The translations under genes and the position numbers were made by a program. The notes below the pieces were generated by a model, which saw only the letters and a list, made by a program, of their open reading frames with translations, did no database searches and was not told the DNA's origin. Of a stretch of DNA of 64,000 nt, positions 25,349 through 33,198 are shown piece after piece. The stretch is from Pseudomonas iranensis (lineage in GTDB: Bacteria > Pseudomonadota > Gammaproteobacteria > Pseudomonadales > Pseudomonadaceae), in NCBI RefSeq assembly GCF_014268585.2, contig NZ_CP077092.1, forward strand, positions 930,001-994,000, written 5' to 3'. Position 1 is the first letter of the stretch. The number at the start of each line of letters is the position of its first letter.

Positions 25349-26538
25349 GAGTGGCCTCGCAGACGATCGAACCAGGTGACTTTCGGTTTGCTCATCAGGC
25401 CTTCGGAACGCTTGGCCAGCCGCTCGCCGAGGGCGCGCAGGCTCTGGGTGAGTTTCTCCCGGGGCGCCAGTTCGAACAGACTCACGCCCTGGTTTTTCGC
25501 GTTCAGGCGCACGTCGGGACTGAACGCCAGCACGGCGATGACTTCCAGATTGAAAGTCTTGCCCAGGGTCTCGGCATCCGGCGCGACGTTGCTCAGGTAG
25601 CGATCGATCAGCAAGCGCCCGTGCTCGAGTTTCATGCCTTTCTCGCGCCACTGGTTGAGCACGGCGAGGTTGCGTCTGCAGTTGAGGACGTTCTGGTCGG
25701 TGTACCAGAGCAGTTTGTCGCAATGGCTGACGAAGGTGCGCAACGCCTCACTGTCGGCCTGCCCGGTGAGGTTCACGACAATGTGCTGAAAGTGCTGGCG
25801 CAGGGCGCTGAGGAGCATGTACAGCTCGGCGGCGCTGGTGGTTTCCAGCGGCTCGTCAGTGTTGGCGTAGGCAAGAATGCGCAGGCCGTGGTCGGCGCTG
25901 GTGAATGCGCTGTCGATCAGCGTCGCGTCGAGCCGGCGCAAATGACGCAGGGCATCGCCGAAGTGAAACGAACTCTCCAGACCCAACAGCGCCAGACTAT
26001 CGCCACGCGGCAGACCGAGGTCGAGCAGCAGGGTTTGCTGGCCGCTTTTCTGCACGACCATGGCCATGTGATTGGCGATCAAGGCGCCGTCCGACGCGCC
26101 TTGCACACCGTACAGAACGGTGAGGCCGCCGAGCTGCGTGCTCGGGGTGACGGTGGGCAGGCGTTTGCTCAGGCGCCGCACCAGCCCAGCAACTTCGCTG
26201 GAGCGCGAGCCATAGGCGACAAAATCCCGCGCACCGGCGCGCATCGCATTGAGCACAAGCTGATTGTCCATGCCGTCGCCGAGAGCAACGATCGCCAGCA
26301 TCGGCTTGGCTTCCAGCGCACCTTCGATCAGCGCGCTCTGCGCGACGACGTGCTCGCGGTCGAGACCGACGAAGACCAGATTGGCGAACGTTACATCGAC
26401 CAGTGCGAGCAATTCGTCGAGGCTGCCGGCACCGGCGCTGATGACCTGGCCGAGTGGCGCGAGGGCGCTTTGCAGCCATTCCAGATCGGTGCTGTTGCGG
26501 GTGATGGCGAGGAAGGTCTGACTGAGATTCTGGTTCAT
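25345..26538 (-). CDS. tadZ: TadZ/CpaE-like localisation protein with atypical Walker region
   Basis: 397 residues. The N-terminal receiver-like domain (residues about 1-130) is followed by a MinD/ParA-like fold. Where MinD has a KGGxGKT P-loop this protein reads YGVQGASDGALIANHMAM, so the usual P-loop lysines are missing. The Walker B-like LLLDLGLPRGD is present. TadZ proteins place the Tad machine at its cell position. Both gene ends overlap neighbours by ATGA (rcpA upstream, tadA downstream), so the three are translationally coupled. Confidence 0.88.
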   Translation of the reverse strand: MNQNLSQTFLAITRNSTDLEWLQSALAPLGQVISAGAGSLDELLALVDVTFANLVFVGLDREHVVAQSALIEGALEAKPMLAIVALGDGMDNQLVLNAMRAGARDFVAYGSRSSEVAGLVRRLSKRLPTVTPSTQLGGLTVLYGVQGASDGALIANHMAMVVQKSGQQTLLLDLGLPRGDSLALLGLESSFHFGDALRHLRRLDATLIDSAFTSADHGLRILAYANTDEPLETTSAAELYMLLSALRQHFQHIVVNLTGQADSEALRTFVSHCDKLLWYTDQNVLNCRRNLAVLNQWREKGMKLEHGRLLIDRYLSNVAPDAETLGKTFNLEVIAVLAFSPDVRLNAKNQGVSLFELAPREKLTQSLRALGERLAKRSEGLMSKPKVTWFDRLRGHS

Positions 26539-27776
26539 TGCGACAACCCGCTGCGCTTGTCGAAGTTGCCGTTCTCGAGGAAGAACATGCGATAGAAATT
26601 CGGGTCGTAATTGCGCAGTTTCTCTCCCGGCAACGACGGCAGTCGCGCGTCCGCCGCCAATGGCTGGACCAGGTGCGGGGTGACGATCATCAGCAGCTCG
26701 CGCTCTTCGCGTTTGATCTGCGAACCCTTGAAAAAGGCCCCGAGTATGGGAATGTCGCCCAGGCCGGGAAACTTGTTCACTTGCGAGCTGTTGGTGGTGC
26801 TGATCAAACCGCTGATGACAAAACTTTCGCCATCACCCAGCGACACGCTGGTGTCGGTACGGCGGATGGTCAGCGCCGGAACGGTGGTGCCGGCGATGTT
26901 CACCGCGTTGGCAAAATCCAGTTCGCTGACCTCCGGGGCGACCTTCAGCGCGATGCGGTCGCGGCCGATGATGGTTGGCGTCAGGGTCAGGCGGATGCCG
27001 AATTCCTTGTACTCGATCGACACGCTGTCGCTGCCGGAACTGGGCACCGGAATCGGGATTTCCCCGCCGGCCAGGAAGCTCGCACTTTGCCCGTTCAGTG
27101 CCACCAGACTTGGTCGCGCCAGGGTGTAGGCGAAGCCGCTGGTTTCCAGGGCGTTGATGATCGCCATGGTTTTGCCGCCGACCCAGGAGAAGTTGAACAG
27201 CGAGTTATCCACCGGCAGGCGCGGCTGCGGTACGCCGTCAATCGGTGGCAGCGTGCCGGGCGAGCCGAACAGAAAATTACCGCGCGTGCCGATCAGCGAC
27301 GCGGTGGCTTCCTTGAGTTTGGTGCGGCTGACTTCGACGAAGCGGATGTCGGTCTGCACCTGCGACGGCAGGGTCGGATCGTCCGATGGCACGCTGCTGG
27401 TCAGCGCCGTGGTCGCCGCACCCTGGACGAAGACCATGGCTTGCTGCGGCTGCGCCGAACACGCAGTCCAGACCATCAGGCTGGTCGCGCCGGGGCCGAC
27501 GCCCGTGAGCAAAAAGGACGAACCGCCATTGGCATGCACGTCGGCAATTTTTGGGTCGCCCACTGCCAGCCGAGTGATTGCCACCGGTGACTGCATGTCC
27601 TGCTGGAAGCCTTCACCGATCTCGATCACCGAGGGCAGGCGCGGCAGTGCCGAGCAATTGCCCACCGCCGCGAGGGCGGTATCCATCGTCAATGCCAACA
27701 ACAGCAAGGCCCGGAGCGCCGGTTTCAATGTCGGTCTGAGTCGACTCTGCATGCACGTGAATCCTTGCGCAGTCAT
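26535..27776 (-). CDS. rcpA: RcpA/CpaC outer-membrane secretin of the Flp pilus
   Basis: 413 residues from ATG 27776, which overlaps the rcpC stop by 4 bp. A signal peptide lies at residues about 10-36 (ALRALLLLALTMDTALA). A BON/N-domain follows (IEIGEGFQQDM...PKIADVHANGGSSFLLTGVGPG), then the secretin C-domain with FLAGGEIPIPVPSSGSDSVS and VSLGDGESFVISGL. It forms the channel through which the pilus leaves the cell. Confidence 0.93.
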   Translation of the reverse strand: MTAQGFTCMQSRLRPTLKPALRALLLLALTMDTALAAVGNCSALPRLPSVIEIGEGFQQDMQSPVAITRLAVGDPKIADVHANGGSSFLLTGVGPGATSLMVWTACSAQPQQAMVFVQGAATTALTSSVPSDDPTLPSQVQTDIRFVEVSRTKLKEATASLIGTRGNFLFGSPGTLPPIDGVPQPRLPVDNSLFNFSWVGGKTMAIINALETSGFAYTLARPSLVALNGQSASFLAGGEIPIPVPSSGSDSVSIEYKEFGIRLTLTPTIIGRDRIALKVAPEVSELDFANAVNIAGTTVPALTIRRTDTSVSLGDGESFVISGLISTTNSSQVNKFPGLGDIPILGAFFKGSQIKREERELLMIVTPHLVQPLAADARLPSLPGEKLRNYDPNFYRMFFLENGNFDKRSGLSQ

Positions 27777-28714
27777 GGGGTTTGTTGGCTGATCTGGTTG
27801 CCGCGAATGATTTCCACCGCAGGCCTGGGCGCCGCGCTGGCACTGGCGGTGGCAGGTGTTTTTTGGGCGCTGCCCAGGGCGAGTTGAGTGAACTGGAAGA
27901 GCTGGCTGTTGGCGCGATCCAGATGCGCGGGCGATTGCGCTTCGCCGGCCCAGTATTTGGCCAGCCGCTGTTCTTCGCTGCTGCGCACCGCGAGACGCAA
28001 CGTGCCGACCTGGGTGGCGAGCATCAGGCGGCTGAGCAGTTGTTCCGGCACCGCCAGCACCGCAGTCCGCGCGGCGATGCGGCGCTGGTCCTGTTTGAGT
28101 TTTTCTTCGGCGCTGAGGCTCGGCGATGCCGGTTGGCCGTCGTTGGTCAGGCCGTACTGATCACCGATCCCGAGCACGCGCAGGGCGGGAACGGCGATCT
28201 GCGCCGACTGCTGCAGGTTACTGGCGTCCTCGCGCAGATACAGCAGCACATCAACGTAATCGCCCGGCAGCAACTGCCCGGCGGCACCGATCACTTCATC
28301 GACGGCCACGGTCAGTGCGCGCTCGTCGCGGCGAATCATCCGCGCCAGCGCACCGCCAGCCTGGAAGCTTTCGTCATTCAGCCAGGTGCCGGCGCTGAGG
28401 TGGCGCCAAGGTGTGCGGCCGACTGCTTGTTCAATGCTGGTCAGGCTGCCGGCCGGCGCGCTGCGCAGTTTTTCCACGGTCACATCGGCGGCGGTCAACG
28501 GCGTGAACGGCGCTACATCGTGGAGCAGCACCACCACCGGTTGGCGGGTCTGGTCTTCGGCAATCGCGACAGTCTGTTCAATGCTGACCGCTGGGGCGAC
28601 GGGCGCCTCGGCGACCGGGGCCGGCTGACGACTGAGCACCAGCCCCCAGTAACCGACAAAAACCGCGCCGAGCAACAGCAGCGCGGCAAGGCCCATGGTG
28701 ACGCGACTGTTCAT
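27773..28714 (-). CDS. rcpC: RcpC/CpaB pilus assembly protein (SAF domain)
   Basis: 313 residues from ATG 28714, with RBS AGGGAGAG about 8 bp upstream; the frame open to 28795 has no support. An N-terminal membrane helix (MGLAALLLLGAVFVGYWGLVL) precedes a SAF-like domain (DVAPFTPLTAADVTVEKL) and the RcpC/CpaB core (DYVDVLLYLRE). CpaB proteins are periplasmic components tied to the secretin and possibly to peptidoglycan. It is the first gene of the coupled rcpC-rcpA-tadZ-tadA series, divergent from flp. Confidence 0.9.
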   Translation of the reverse strand: MNSRVTMGLAALLLLGAVFVGYWGLVLSRQPAPVAEAPVAPAVSIEQTVAIAEDQTRQPVVVLLHDVAPFTPLTAADVTVEKLRSAPAGSLTSIEQAVGRTPWRHLSAGTWLNDESFQAGGALARMIRRDERALTVAVDEVIGAAGQLLPGDYVDVLLYLREDASNLQQSAQIAVPALRVLGIGDQYGLTNDGQPASPSLSAEEKLKQDQRRIAARTAVLAVPEQLLSRLMLATQVGTLRLAVRSSEEQRLAKYWAGEAQSPAHLDRANSQLFQFTQLALGSAQKTPATASASAAPRPAVEIIRGNQISQQTP

Positions 28715-28914
28715 GACGGCTCTCCCTTTCCTGCTGCACAACCGACTGCATTTGCTTGCGAAAGGCGGACTGAATCGGCAGCTATGAACATGCAACTATT
28801 TCGCTATTTCCAAGCTAGCTGATCCAAGCAAAAGCGCCATTAGTGACAGGCAAATAACCCACCAAAAGTATGAGTCCTGGCCAATTTACGGCAGGAAGTG
28901 GCCGAGACACATTG

Positions 28915-28938
28915 GCATTAATGCTTTGTGATTAATGC
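28915..28938. promoter_or_regulatory. Perfect inverted repeat GCATTAAT-N8-ATTAATGC between rcpC and flp
   Basis: The 8-bp arms at 28915-28922 and 28931-28938 are perfect and AT-rich, in the 329-bp region between the divergent rcpC and flp genes. It is a candidate operator, possibly for PprB. It is not followed by a T-tract, so it is not terminator-like. The binding factor is inference. Confidence 0.5.
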
Positions 28939-29043
28939 GTTCTTACAGTTGTTGGGTGGGGGTTTGTTGACAATGCTCAAGTGGCCCGGTGGAACCTTGC
29001 CGCGGTGGTGATGTCGGCGCCAGAGGCGCGAAGGAGTGGAGCT

Positions 29044-29259
29044 ATGTTTGGTATGACTTTTGATTATCTGATGGCCAAGGCTCGCGCATTTGCCCGCAGT
29101 GAAGAGGGTGCTTCGGCGATCGAGTATGCGATTGTGGTGGCGATGGTGGCGGTGGTGGTTGTGGCGTTCGTCACTCCGCTTGGAGACAGGGTCTTGGCGA
29201 TCTTCAACAATATTCTGACCTCGCTCGATGGTACGGCTGTGACTCGGCCAACGCCTTGA
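29044..29259 (+). CDS. flp: Flp type IVb major prepilin
   Basis: 71 residues from ATG 29044, with AAGGAG 8 bp upstream. The short leader ends at Gly22. Cleavage by FppA would give a mature protein starting ASAIEYAIVVAMVAVVVVAF, with Glu at +5 and Tyr at +6, the Flp signature. The mature pilin is about 49 residues with a single hydrophobic helix. It is transcribed away from the rest of the tad operon, as is common for flp. Confidence 0.95.
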   Translation: MFGMTFDYLMAKARAFARSEEGASAIEYAIVVAMVAVVVVAFVTPLGDRVLAIFNNILTSLDGTAVTRPTP

Positions 29260-29329
29260 TCTTGTGAACACTGCATCTGGCTGATATCGCACTACACTGG
29301 ATTTACCTTTCAGTATTCAGGTATTGCCT

Positions 29330-29737
29330 ATGAACGCGTCTTCGTCGTCCCGCCAACAACTGCTTCTGGTTGATGATGAAGAAGACGCGTTGCTGGAGTT
29401 GGCGGAGTTGCTGGAGGGAGAGGGGTTTACCTGTCATACCGCGACGTCGGTGAAGCTGGCGTTGCATCTGTTGACCCGGCATCCGGATATTGCTTTGGTG
29501 ATTACTGATCTGCGTATGCCCGAGGAGTCGGGCATGTCGCTGATCAGGCGATTGCGCGAGCATACGTCGCGGGCGCATTTGCCGGTGATTGTGATGTCGG
29601 CACATGCGGATATGGAGGATGTCAGCGATATGTTGCGGTTGCAGGTGCTGGATCTTTTTCGCAAGCCGATTTATCACGTCAGGTTGTTGGAGACTCTCGA
29701 TAATTTGTTTCCCAAGCCTCGGGTTGAGGCTGGGTGA
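29330..29737 (+). CDS. Single-domain response regulator
   Basis: 135 residues from ATG 29330. One receiver domain only: LLVDDEED (acidic pair), phosphoacceptor in LVITDLRMPEE, the Ser/Thr-type switch in VIVMSAHAD, and the Lys in FRKPI. No output domain follows, so it acts by protein contact or as a phosphate sink. It lies 70 bp after flp and may belong to the Flp-pilus regulon. A kinase partner is not visible; PprA at 15-17.8 kb is the nearest candidate. Confidence 0.9.
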   Translation: MNASSSSRQQLLLVDDEEDALLELAELLEGEGFTCHTATSVKLALHLLTRHPDIALVITDLRMPEESGMSLIRRLREHTSRAHLPVIVMSAHADMEDVSDMLRLQVLDLFRKPIYHVRLLETLDNLFPKPRVEAG

Positions 29738-29741
29738 ACTC

Positions 29742-30088
29742 GGCGGCCTTTGGGCCGACCGTGTTCTTGGGGGGGGGGTGAATATCCGTTGCTGCGGGTG
29801 TTGCGGCTGGCGGTTTCGCCCTTACGGCGACTTACTTTTTTACAAGCGCCTAAAAAAGTAAGCAAAAAACGCTTGCTCCTACGTTCGGCCCTCGCAGGCT
29901 CGGGTTCCTTCGCTCCGGGATCGATCCGGGCGCAGCGGCTACGGTTTGCTTCGCTGCACCTCCTTCCGCTGTGTCTGGCTGCGCCAGACGGTCGCTGCGC
30001 TCCCACGCCCGGATCAATCCCTCCACTCAGCCTTCCGACGTCGCCGGTGGATCAAAAGCACTCGAGCTTGCGCTCATTGTTGAGTGGT
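29742..30088 (+). repeat. Long dispersed repeat, copy 2 (about 347 bp)
   Basis: Nearly identical to 19673-20041 and in the same orientation. It also starts immediately after a response-regulator gene with the GGCGGCCTTTGGGCCGACC hairpin and ends at the TTGTTGAGTGGTG block. The two copies are about 10 kb apart and bracket DUF6124 copy 1, the tadD-flp block and the single-domain regulator. Confidence 0.85.
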
Positions 30089-30142
30089 GCGGCTTCGCCG
30101 CGGGCAGCTGCGCTGCTTTGATGTTGATGTTGCTGTTGCTTT

Positions 30143-30475
30143 TGTGGGAGCGAGCCTGCTCGCGAAAGCGGCCTGCCAGCCGACCAATTTCTTCCTGATG
30201 TACATCAATCCTGTGGAAGCTGGCTTGCCAGCGAAGGCGGCCTGCCAGCCGACCTGTTTCTCGCTGATGTACTCGATTCAAACTGTGGGAGCGAGCCTGC
30301 TCGCGAAGGCGGCCTGCCAGCCAACCATTTTCTTCCTGATGTACATCAGTCCTGTGGGAGCTGGCTTGCCAGCGAAGGCGGCCTGCCAGCCGACCAATTT
30401 CTTCCTGATGTACATCAATCCTGTGGGAGCTGGCTTGCCAGCGAAGGCGGCCAGTCAGCCAACAACGCTCTGCCT
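30143..30475 (+). repeat. Five tandem REP units with alternating stem types
   Basis: TGTGG starts at 30143, 30212, 30284, 30353 and 30422 (periods 69, 72, 69, 69). Units 1 and 3 carry GCGAGCCTGCTCGCG; units 2, 4 and 5 carry GCTGGCTTGCCAGCG. The stem remains paired in both types. Spacers share GGCCTGCCAGCC and TTCCTGATGTACATCA motifs. This is not a CRISPR array, because the spacers are near-identical. Confidence 0.92.
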
Positions 30476-30510
30476 GACTCACCACCTGCGCAATCAACCT
30501 CTTGCTCTTG

Positions 30511-30873
30511 TCACTCCGGCACAAGCCTGTCCAGTACGCGGTTGACTGCCAGTTCGCCCAGCATGATCACCTGTTGTATTCCCAACAGGGAGCTGCGCTG
30601 TGGTCCATCGATAAATCCGGCGAGGTCGCTGGCCATGATGCTTGCCGAGGCCAGTGATTCGCAGGCATGGACCAACAGGGTTTCGTTGTCCGCAGCCGGG
30701 TCGACGATGAACAGGGTGCTGGGTTTGCGCGGTGCGCCGGGGTCTTTGATGAGGCGGGGGTTGAGGTAGTAATCGATGGCGCGGTCGGCGGCTTCCTTGA
30801 GTTTTTGCGCTTCGAGGAGCGGGTCGGCGAAAGTCGGATCGGCAAGGGGTGGATCGGGCGTTATCTTTTTCAC
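30511..30873 (-). CDS. DUF6124 family protein, second copy
   Basis: 120 residues from GTG 30873, chosen because AGGAG lies about 9 bp upstream and the length then equals that of the copy at 20794. The order of elements is the same: KKITPDPP start, helix ending RAIDYYLNPR, PSTLFIV, LLVHACESLASASIMASDLAG, and IQQVIMLGELAVNRVLD. A frame extending to 31128 would translate the structured leader and is not credible. Function unknown. Confidence 0.8.
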   Translation of the reverse strand: MKKITPDPPLADPTFADPLLEAQKLKEAADRAIDYYLNPRLIKDPGAPRKPSTLFIVDPAADNETLLVHACESLASASIMASDLAGFIDGPQRSSLLGIQQVIMLGELAVNRVLDRLVPE

Positions 30874-31094
30874 GGGCTCAGTCTCCTGATGGAGTAGGGC
30901 CGCAACCCGTTCGCGACTAAACGAAAGGGAGGCAGCTGCACGCAGGTTAGTCGACCGATGAGCCACGAAATCGGCGCGCCCGGAGGCGCCCTGCGCACAG
31001 CCACCATCAAGTGCAGGTATGCAATACCTGGCTGACAGGAACCTGTGCGTCGTGGACAAGCGGGCGACTAAACCCGACCACTGATGAGCAGTGG
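30874..31094 (-). promoter_or_regulatory. Structured leader RNA of the second DUF6124 gene
   Basis: On the minus strand, by eye: P0 CCACTG/CAGTGG (31094-31078); L1 CGGG-[TTTAGTCG]-CCCG (31076-31061); P2, 16 pairs (31005-30990 with 30946-30931, G-U allowed); P3 GCGCC-TCCG-GGCGC (30989-30976); P4 CCGAT/ATCGG (30974-30955); the 7-mer CGACTAA (30953-30947); L3 TTCG-[TTTAGTCG]-CGAA (30925-30910). The 7-mer is complementary to 7 nt of both loops. Order and spacing match 20557-20793 although most stem bases differ, which is compensatory change. Confidence 0.75.
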
Positions 31095-31254
31095 CAGGCA
31101 AACGATAGAACCCGCGCCCCAGGCGCACAAGCCGGCGGATTCTGGCGTAGCCGTAGGCAACGGCGCAAGGATTTGTGGGCTGTTGCGAGGTAACGGGGCG
31201 TGTGTTTAAACGGCTGGTTTAAAGCGCTGCGATAAATCGGTTGAATAGCCGAAC

Positions 31255-31352
31255 GCTTTCGCGAGCAGGCTCGCTCACACAGCGACGGCGGTTGTACTGA
31301 GGAACCGTGAACACCGCCGAATCTGTGGGAGCGAGCCTGCTCGCGAAGGCGG
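31255..31352. repeat. REP pair (GCGAG/CTCGC class)
   Basis: TTCGCGAGCAGGCTCGCTC and GGAGCGAGCCTGCTCGCGAA in inverted orientation, separated by about 45 bp, between the second DUF6124 leader and the 3' end of the TpsB gene. Confidence 0.9.
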
Positions 31353-31393
31353 TGCGTCAGTCAAAAAATCCTGACTGACACACCGCTCGGCCA

Positions 31394-33064
31394 TCACAAC
31401 TGATAACTGAAACTGATGCTGTACCGAGGCTTGCGGTTCAACGTATCCAGCGCTTCATCCGACATGGCCTTCGCCACTTCCAGGGCGACGTTGTAGTACT
31501 TGGCATCGCCGAACCTCAGTCCGAGCGCGGTGGATGACAGGTTGTTGGCCTGCACCGGCAGTTGGTTGAACCAGCTGCGCGAGCGGTCGACGACGACGTA
31601 GGGTTGCAGGATGCGCACCCAGTTGCCGTCGCGGTTGAAGCTGTAGTTGACCTCGTAGGCCACCCCCCAACCCTTGTCGCCCGAGGCCTGGTCGTCGGGG
31701 TAGCCACGGCCGAAGTTCTGCCCGCCGAACACCGCGCGTTCGCTGTCGGGCAAGGTGTCGTCGCTCCAGTACAGCGCCGCCGAGAGCACGCCTTGCCAGT
31801 TGTCGAGGAACTTGTCGCTCTGCACGCCGGACAGTCTGACGCGGAAGAAATCCAGGTCGATGTCGTCGTAGTTGGTGTGCGCGCCGAGGCTGTCGAAGCC
31901 CTGGTAGACGCCGGCACTGAGGATGCGCAGTTGGCGGGCGTCGGCCTTGCGCCAGTCGCCTTCGAAAGCCAGGGCGCGGACGTCGGTGCGCAGTTCGGTG
32001 CTGAAGGGAAAGTTGATGCCGTCATAGCGCGTCTTGTCGTCGACCGCATACAGGCGCGAGCCGGCGGTCAGCAGTTCGTTGGCGGAGGCGATCAGGGGCG
32101 CGCTGAAGCCGATCGAGTAGCGATCGTTCTCGCGGTGGGTACTCAGGCGTCCGCCACCGCCGACCAGCACTTCGGTGTCCGGGTCGGCGCGGTAACGCGA
32201 GGCCGAGACGTTGAGTTGCGTGCCTTCGGTATCGAGGAACTGGCTGTAGTCGAGACGGTAGTAATGCTCTTTGTCGTCGCCCGGTGGGAACAGGCCGCTG
32301 AGGCTCAACTGTTCGCCCATCGACGTCTGCGAATTGCTGCTGACACCGAGCAACGCCTGCGGGCCGTTACGGTTGTCTTCGGTGGTGCTCAGGGTGCTGG
32401 TGAACGGTTTGCGACTGGCCTGGGCGACCAGAGTGGTCGCGCCATCGGTGGTGCCCGGCGGTGGCACTTGCGCTTGAATGGTTACGCCGGGAATGCGGCT
32501 CATAAGCGTGGTGTAACGCTCGAAGGTCTTGCGCGTCAGCGGGCGTTCGGCCTGGATTTTCGCGGCGAGTTTGTCGAGCAGACTTTTGACCCGGCCGATG
32601 TCGCCCTGCATCAGGATATCGCGCACGTAGCCCTCGACCAGCACCACCCGCGCCACGCCGTCATCGAAGTTCTGTTGCGGCAGGAACGCGTAGGACAACA
32701 GATAGCCGTCCTGCTGATAGCGACGGGTGATGTTGCGCGTGGCTTCGATCAGTTCGGCAAGGCTGGCCTGGCGGCCGATCAGGGGCTTGTAGATTTCCGC
32801 GAGTTCGTTGAGCGGGTAGATCGTACCGCCTTCGATCTGCACGGTCTTCAGGTTGACCTTGGTTTCCATCAGCAATGGCTGCGCGGCGGTCGCACCCGGG
32901 TCCGGTACCTGCAGCGGTGCCGCGCTCGGGCGATAGGCGTCGGCGGGCAGGTTGGGTACGGGGAGGTTGCGGATGGTTTCGTTACTGTTGAGAAAGCTGG
33001 GCAAGGTGTCGGCGAGGGCAGCGGAACTGAGGCTCAGGCACAGCAGGGATGCCAGTACGCGCAT
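31394..33064 (-). CDS. ShlB/FhaC/HecB-type two-partner-secretion transporter (TpsB)
   Basis: 556 residues from ATG 33064, with GGAG 7-11 bp upstream. A signal peptide ends near AALA (residues about 15-19). A POTRA-like region (VQIEGGTIYPLNELAEIYKPLIGRQASLAELIEATRNITRRYQQDGYLLSYAFLP region) is followed by a second one and a 16-strand barrel with the ShlB-type motif SERAVFGGQNFGRGY. The C-terminus ISFSYQL ends in an aromatic-rich beta-strand, typical of outer-membrane barrels. It secretes a partner protein across the outer membrane; the candidate cargo is the gene just upstream in the same direction. Confidence 0.9.
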   Translation of the reverse strand: MRVLASLLCLSLSSAALADTLPSFLNSNETIRNLPVPNLPADAYRPSAAPLQVPDPGATAAQPLLMETKVNLKTVQIEGGTIYPLNELAEIYKPLIGRQASLAELIEATRNITRRYQQDGYLLSYAFLPQQNFDDGVARVVLVEGYVRDILMQGDIGRVKSLLDKLAAKIQAERPLTRKTFERYTTLMSRIPGVTIQAQVPPPGTTDGATTLVAQASRKPFTSTLSTTEDNRNGPQALLGVSSNSQTSMGEQLSLSGLFPPGDDKEHYYRLDYSQFLDTEGTQLNVSASRYRADPDTEVLVGGGGRLSTHRENDRYSIGFSAPLIASANELLTAGSRLYAVDDKTRYDGINFPFSTELRTDVRALAFEGDWRKADARQLRILSAGVYQGFDSLGAHTNYDDIDLDFFRVRLSGVQSDKFLDNWQGVLSAALYWSDDTLPDSERAVFGGQNFGRGYPDDQASGDKGWGVAYEVNYSFNRDGNWVRILQPYVVVDRSRSWFNQLPVQANNLSSTALGLRFGDAKYYNVALEVAKAMSDEALDTLNRKPRYSISFSYQL

Positions 33065-33111
33065 AGGACACTCCATGGTCAGAACACAGCACAGGGCAAG
33101 TTTTTCCTTAG

Positions 33112-33145
33112 AAAAAAGGCGGAAGACTCGTGGGAATCTTCCGCC
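33112..33145 (-). terminator. Intrinsic terminator between cargo gene and tpsB
   Basis: On the minus strand GGCGGAAGA (33145-33137) pairs with TCTTCCGCC (33126-33118) around a 10-nt loop, followed directly by six Ts (33117-33112). It sits 54 bp after the cargo stop and 48 bp before the transporter start, so it should reduce readthrough into tpsB. Confidence 0.85.
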
Positions 33146-33198
33146 CTCAACCAAGCGTAGGCGCTGTAGGTAAGGCCGTCGAATCGGCCAGGTGCAAT

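Noticed and set aside
30143..30475. CRISPR array
   Set aside because: Regular spacing is present, but spacers are nearly identical, repeats are REP hairpins and there are no cas genes nearby.
30874..31128. Extension of the second DUF6124 protein to 205 residues
   Set aside because: It would translate the structured leader, and the GTG at 30873 has an RBS and gives the same length as the paralogue.
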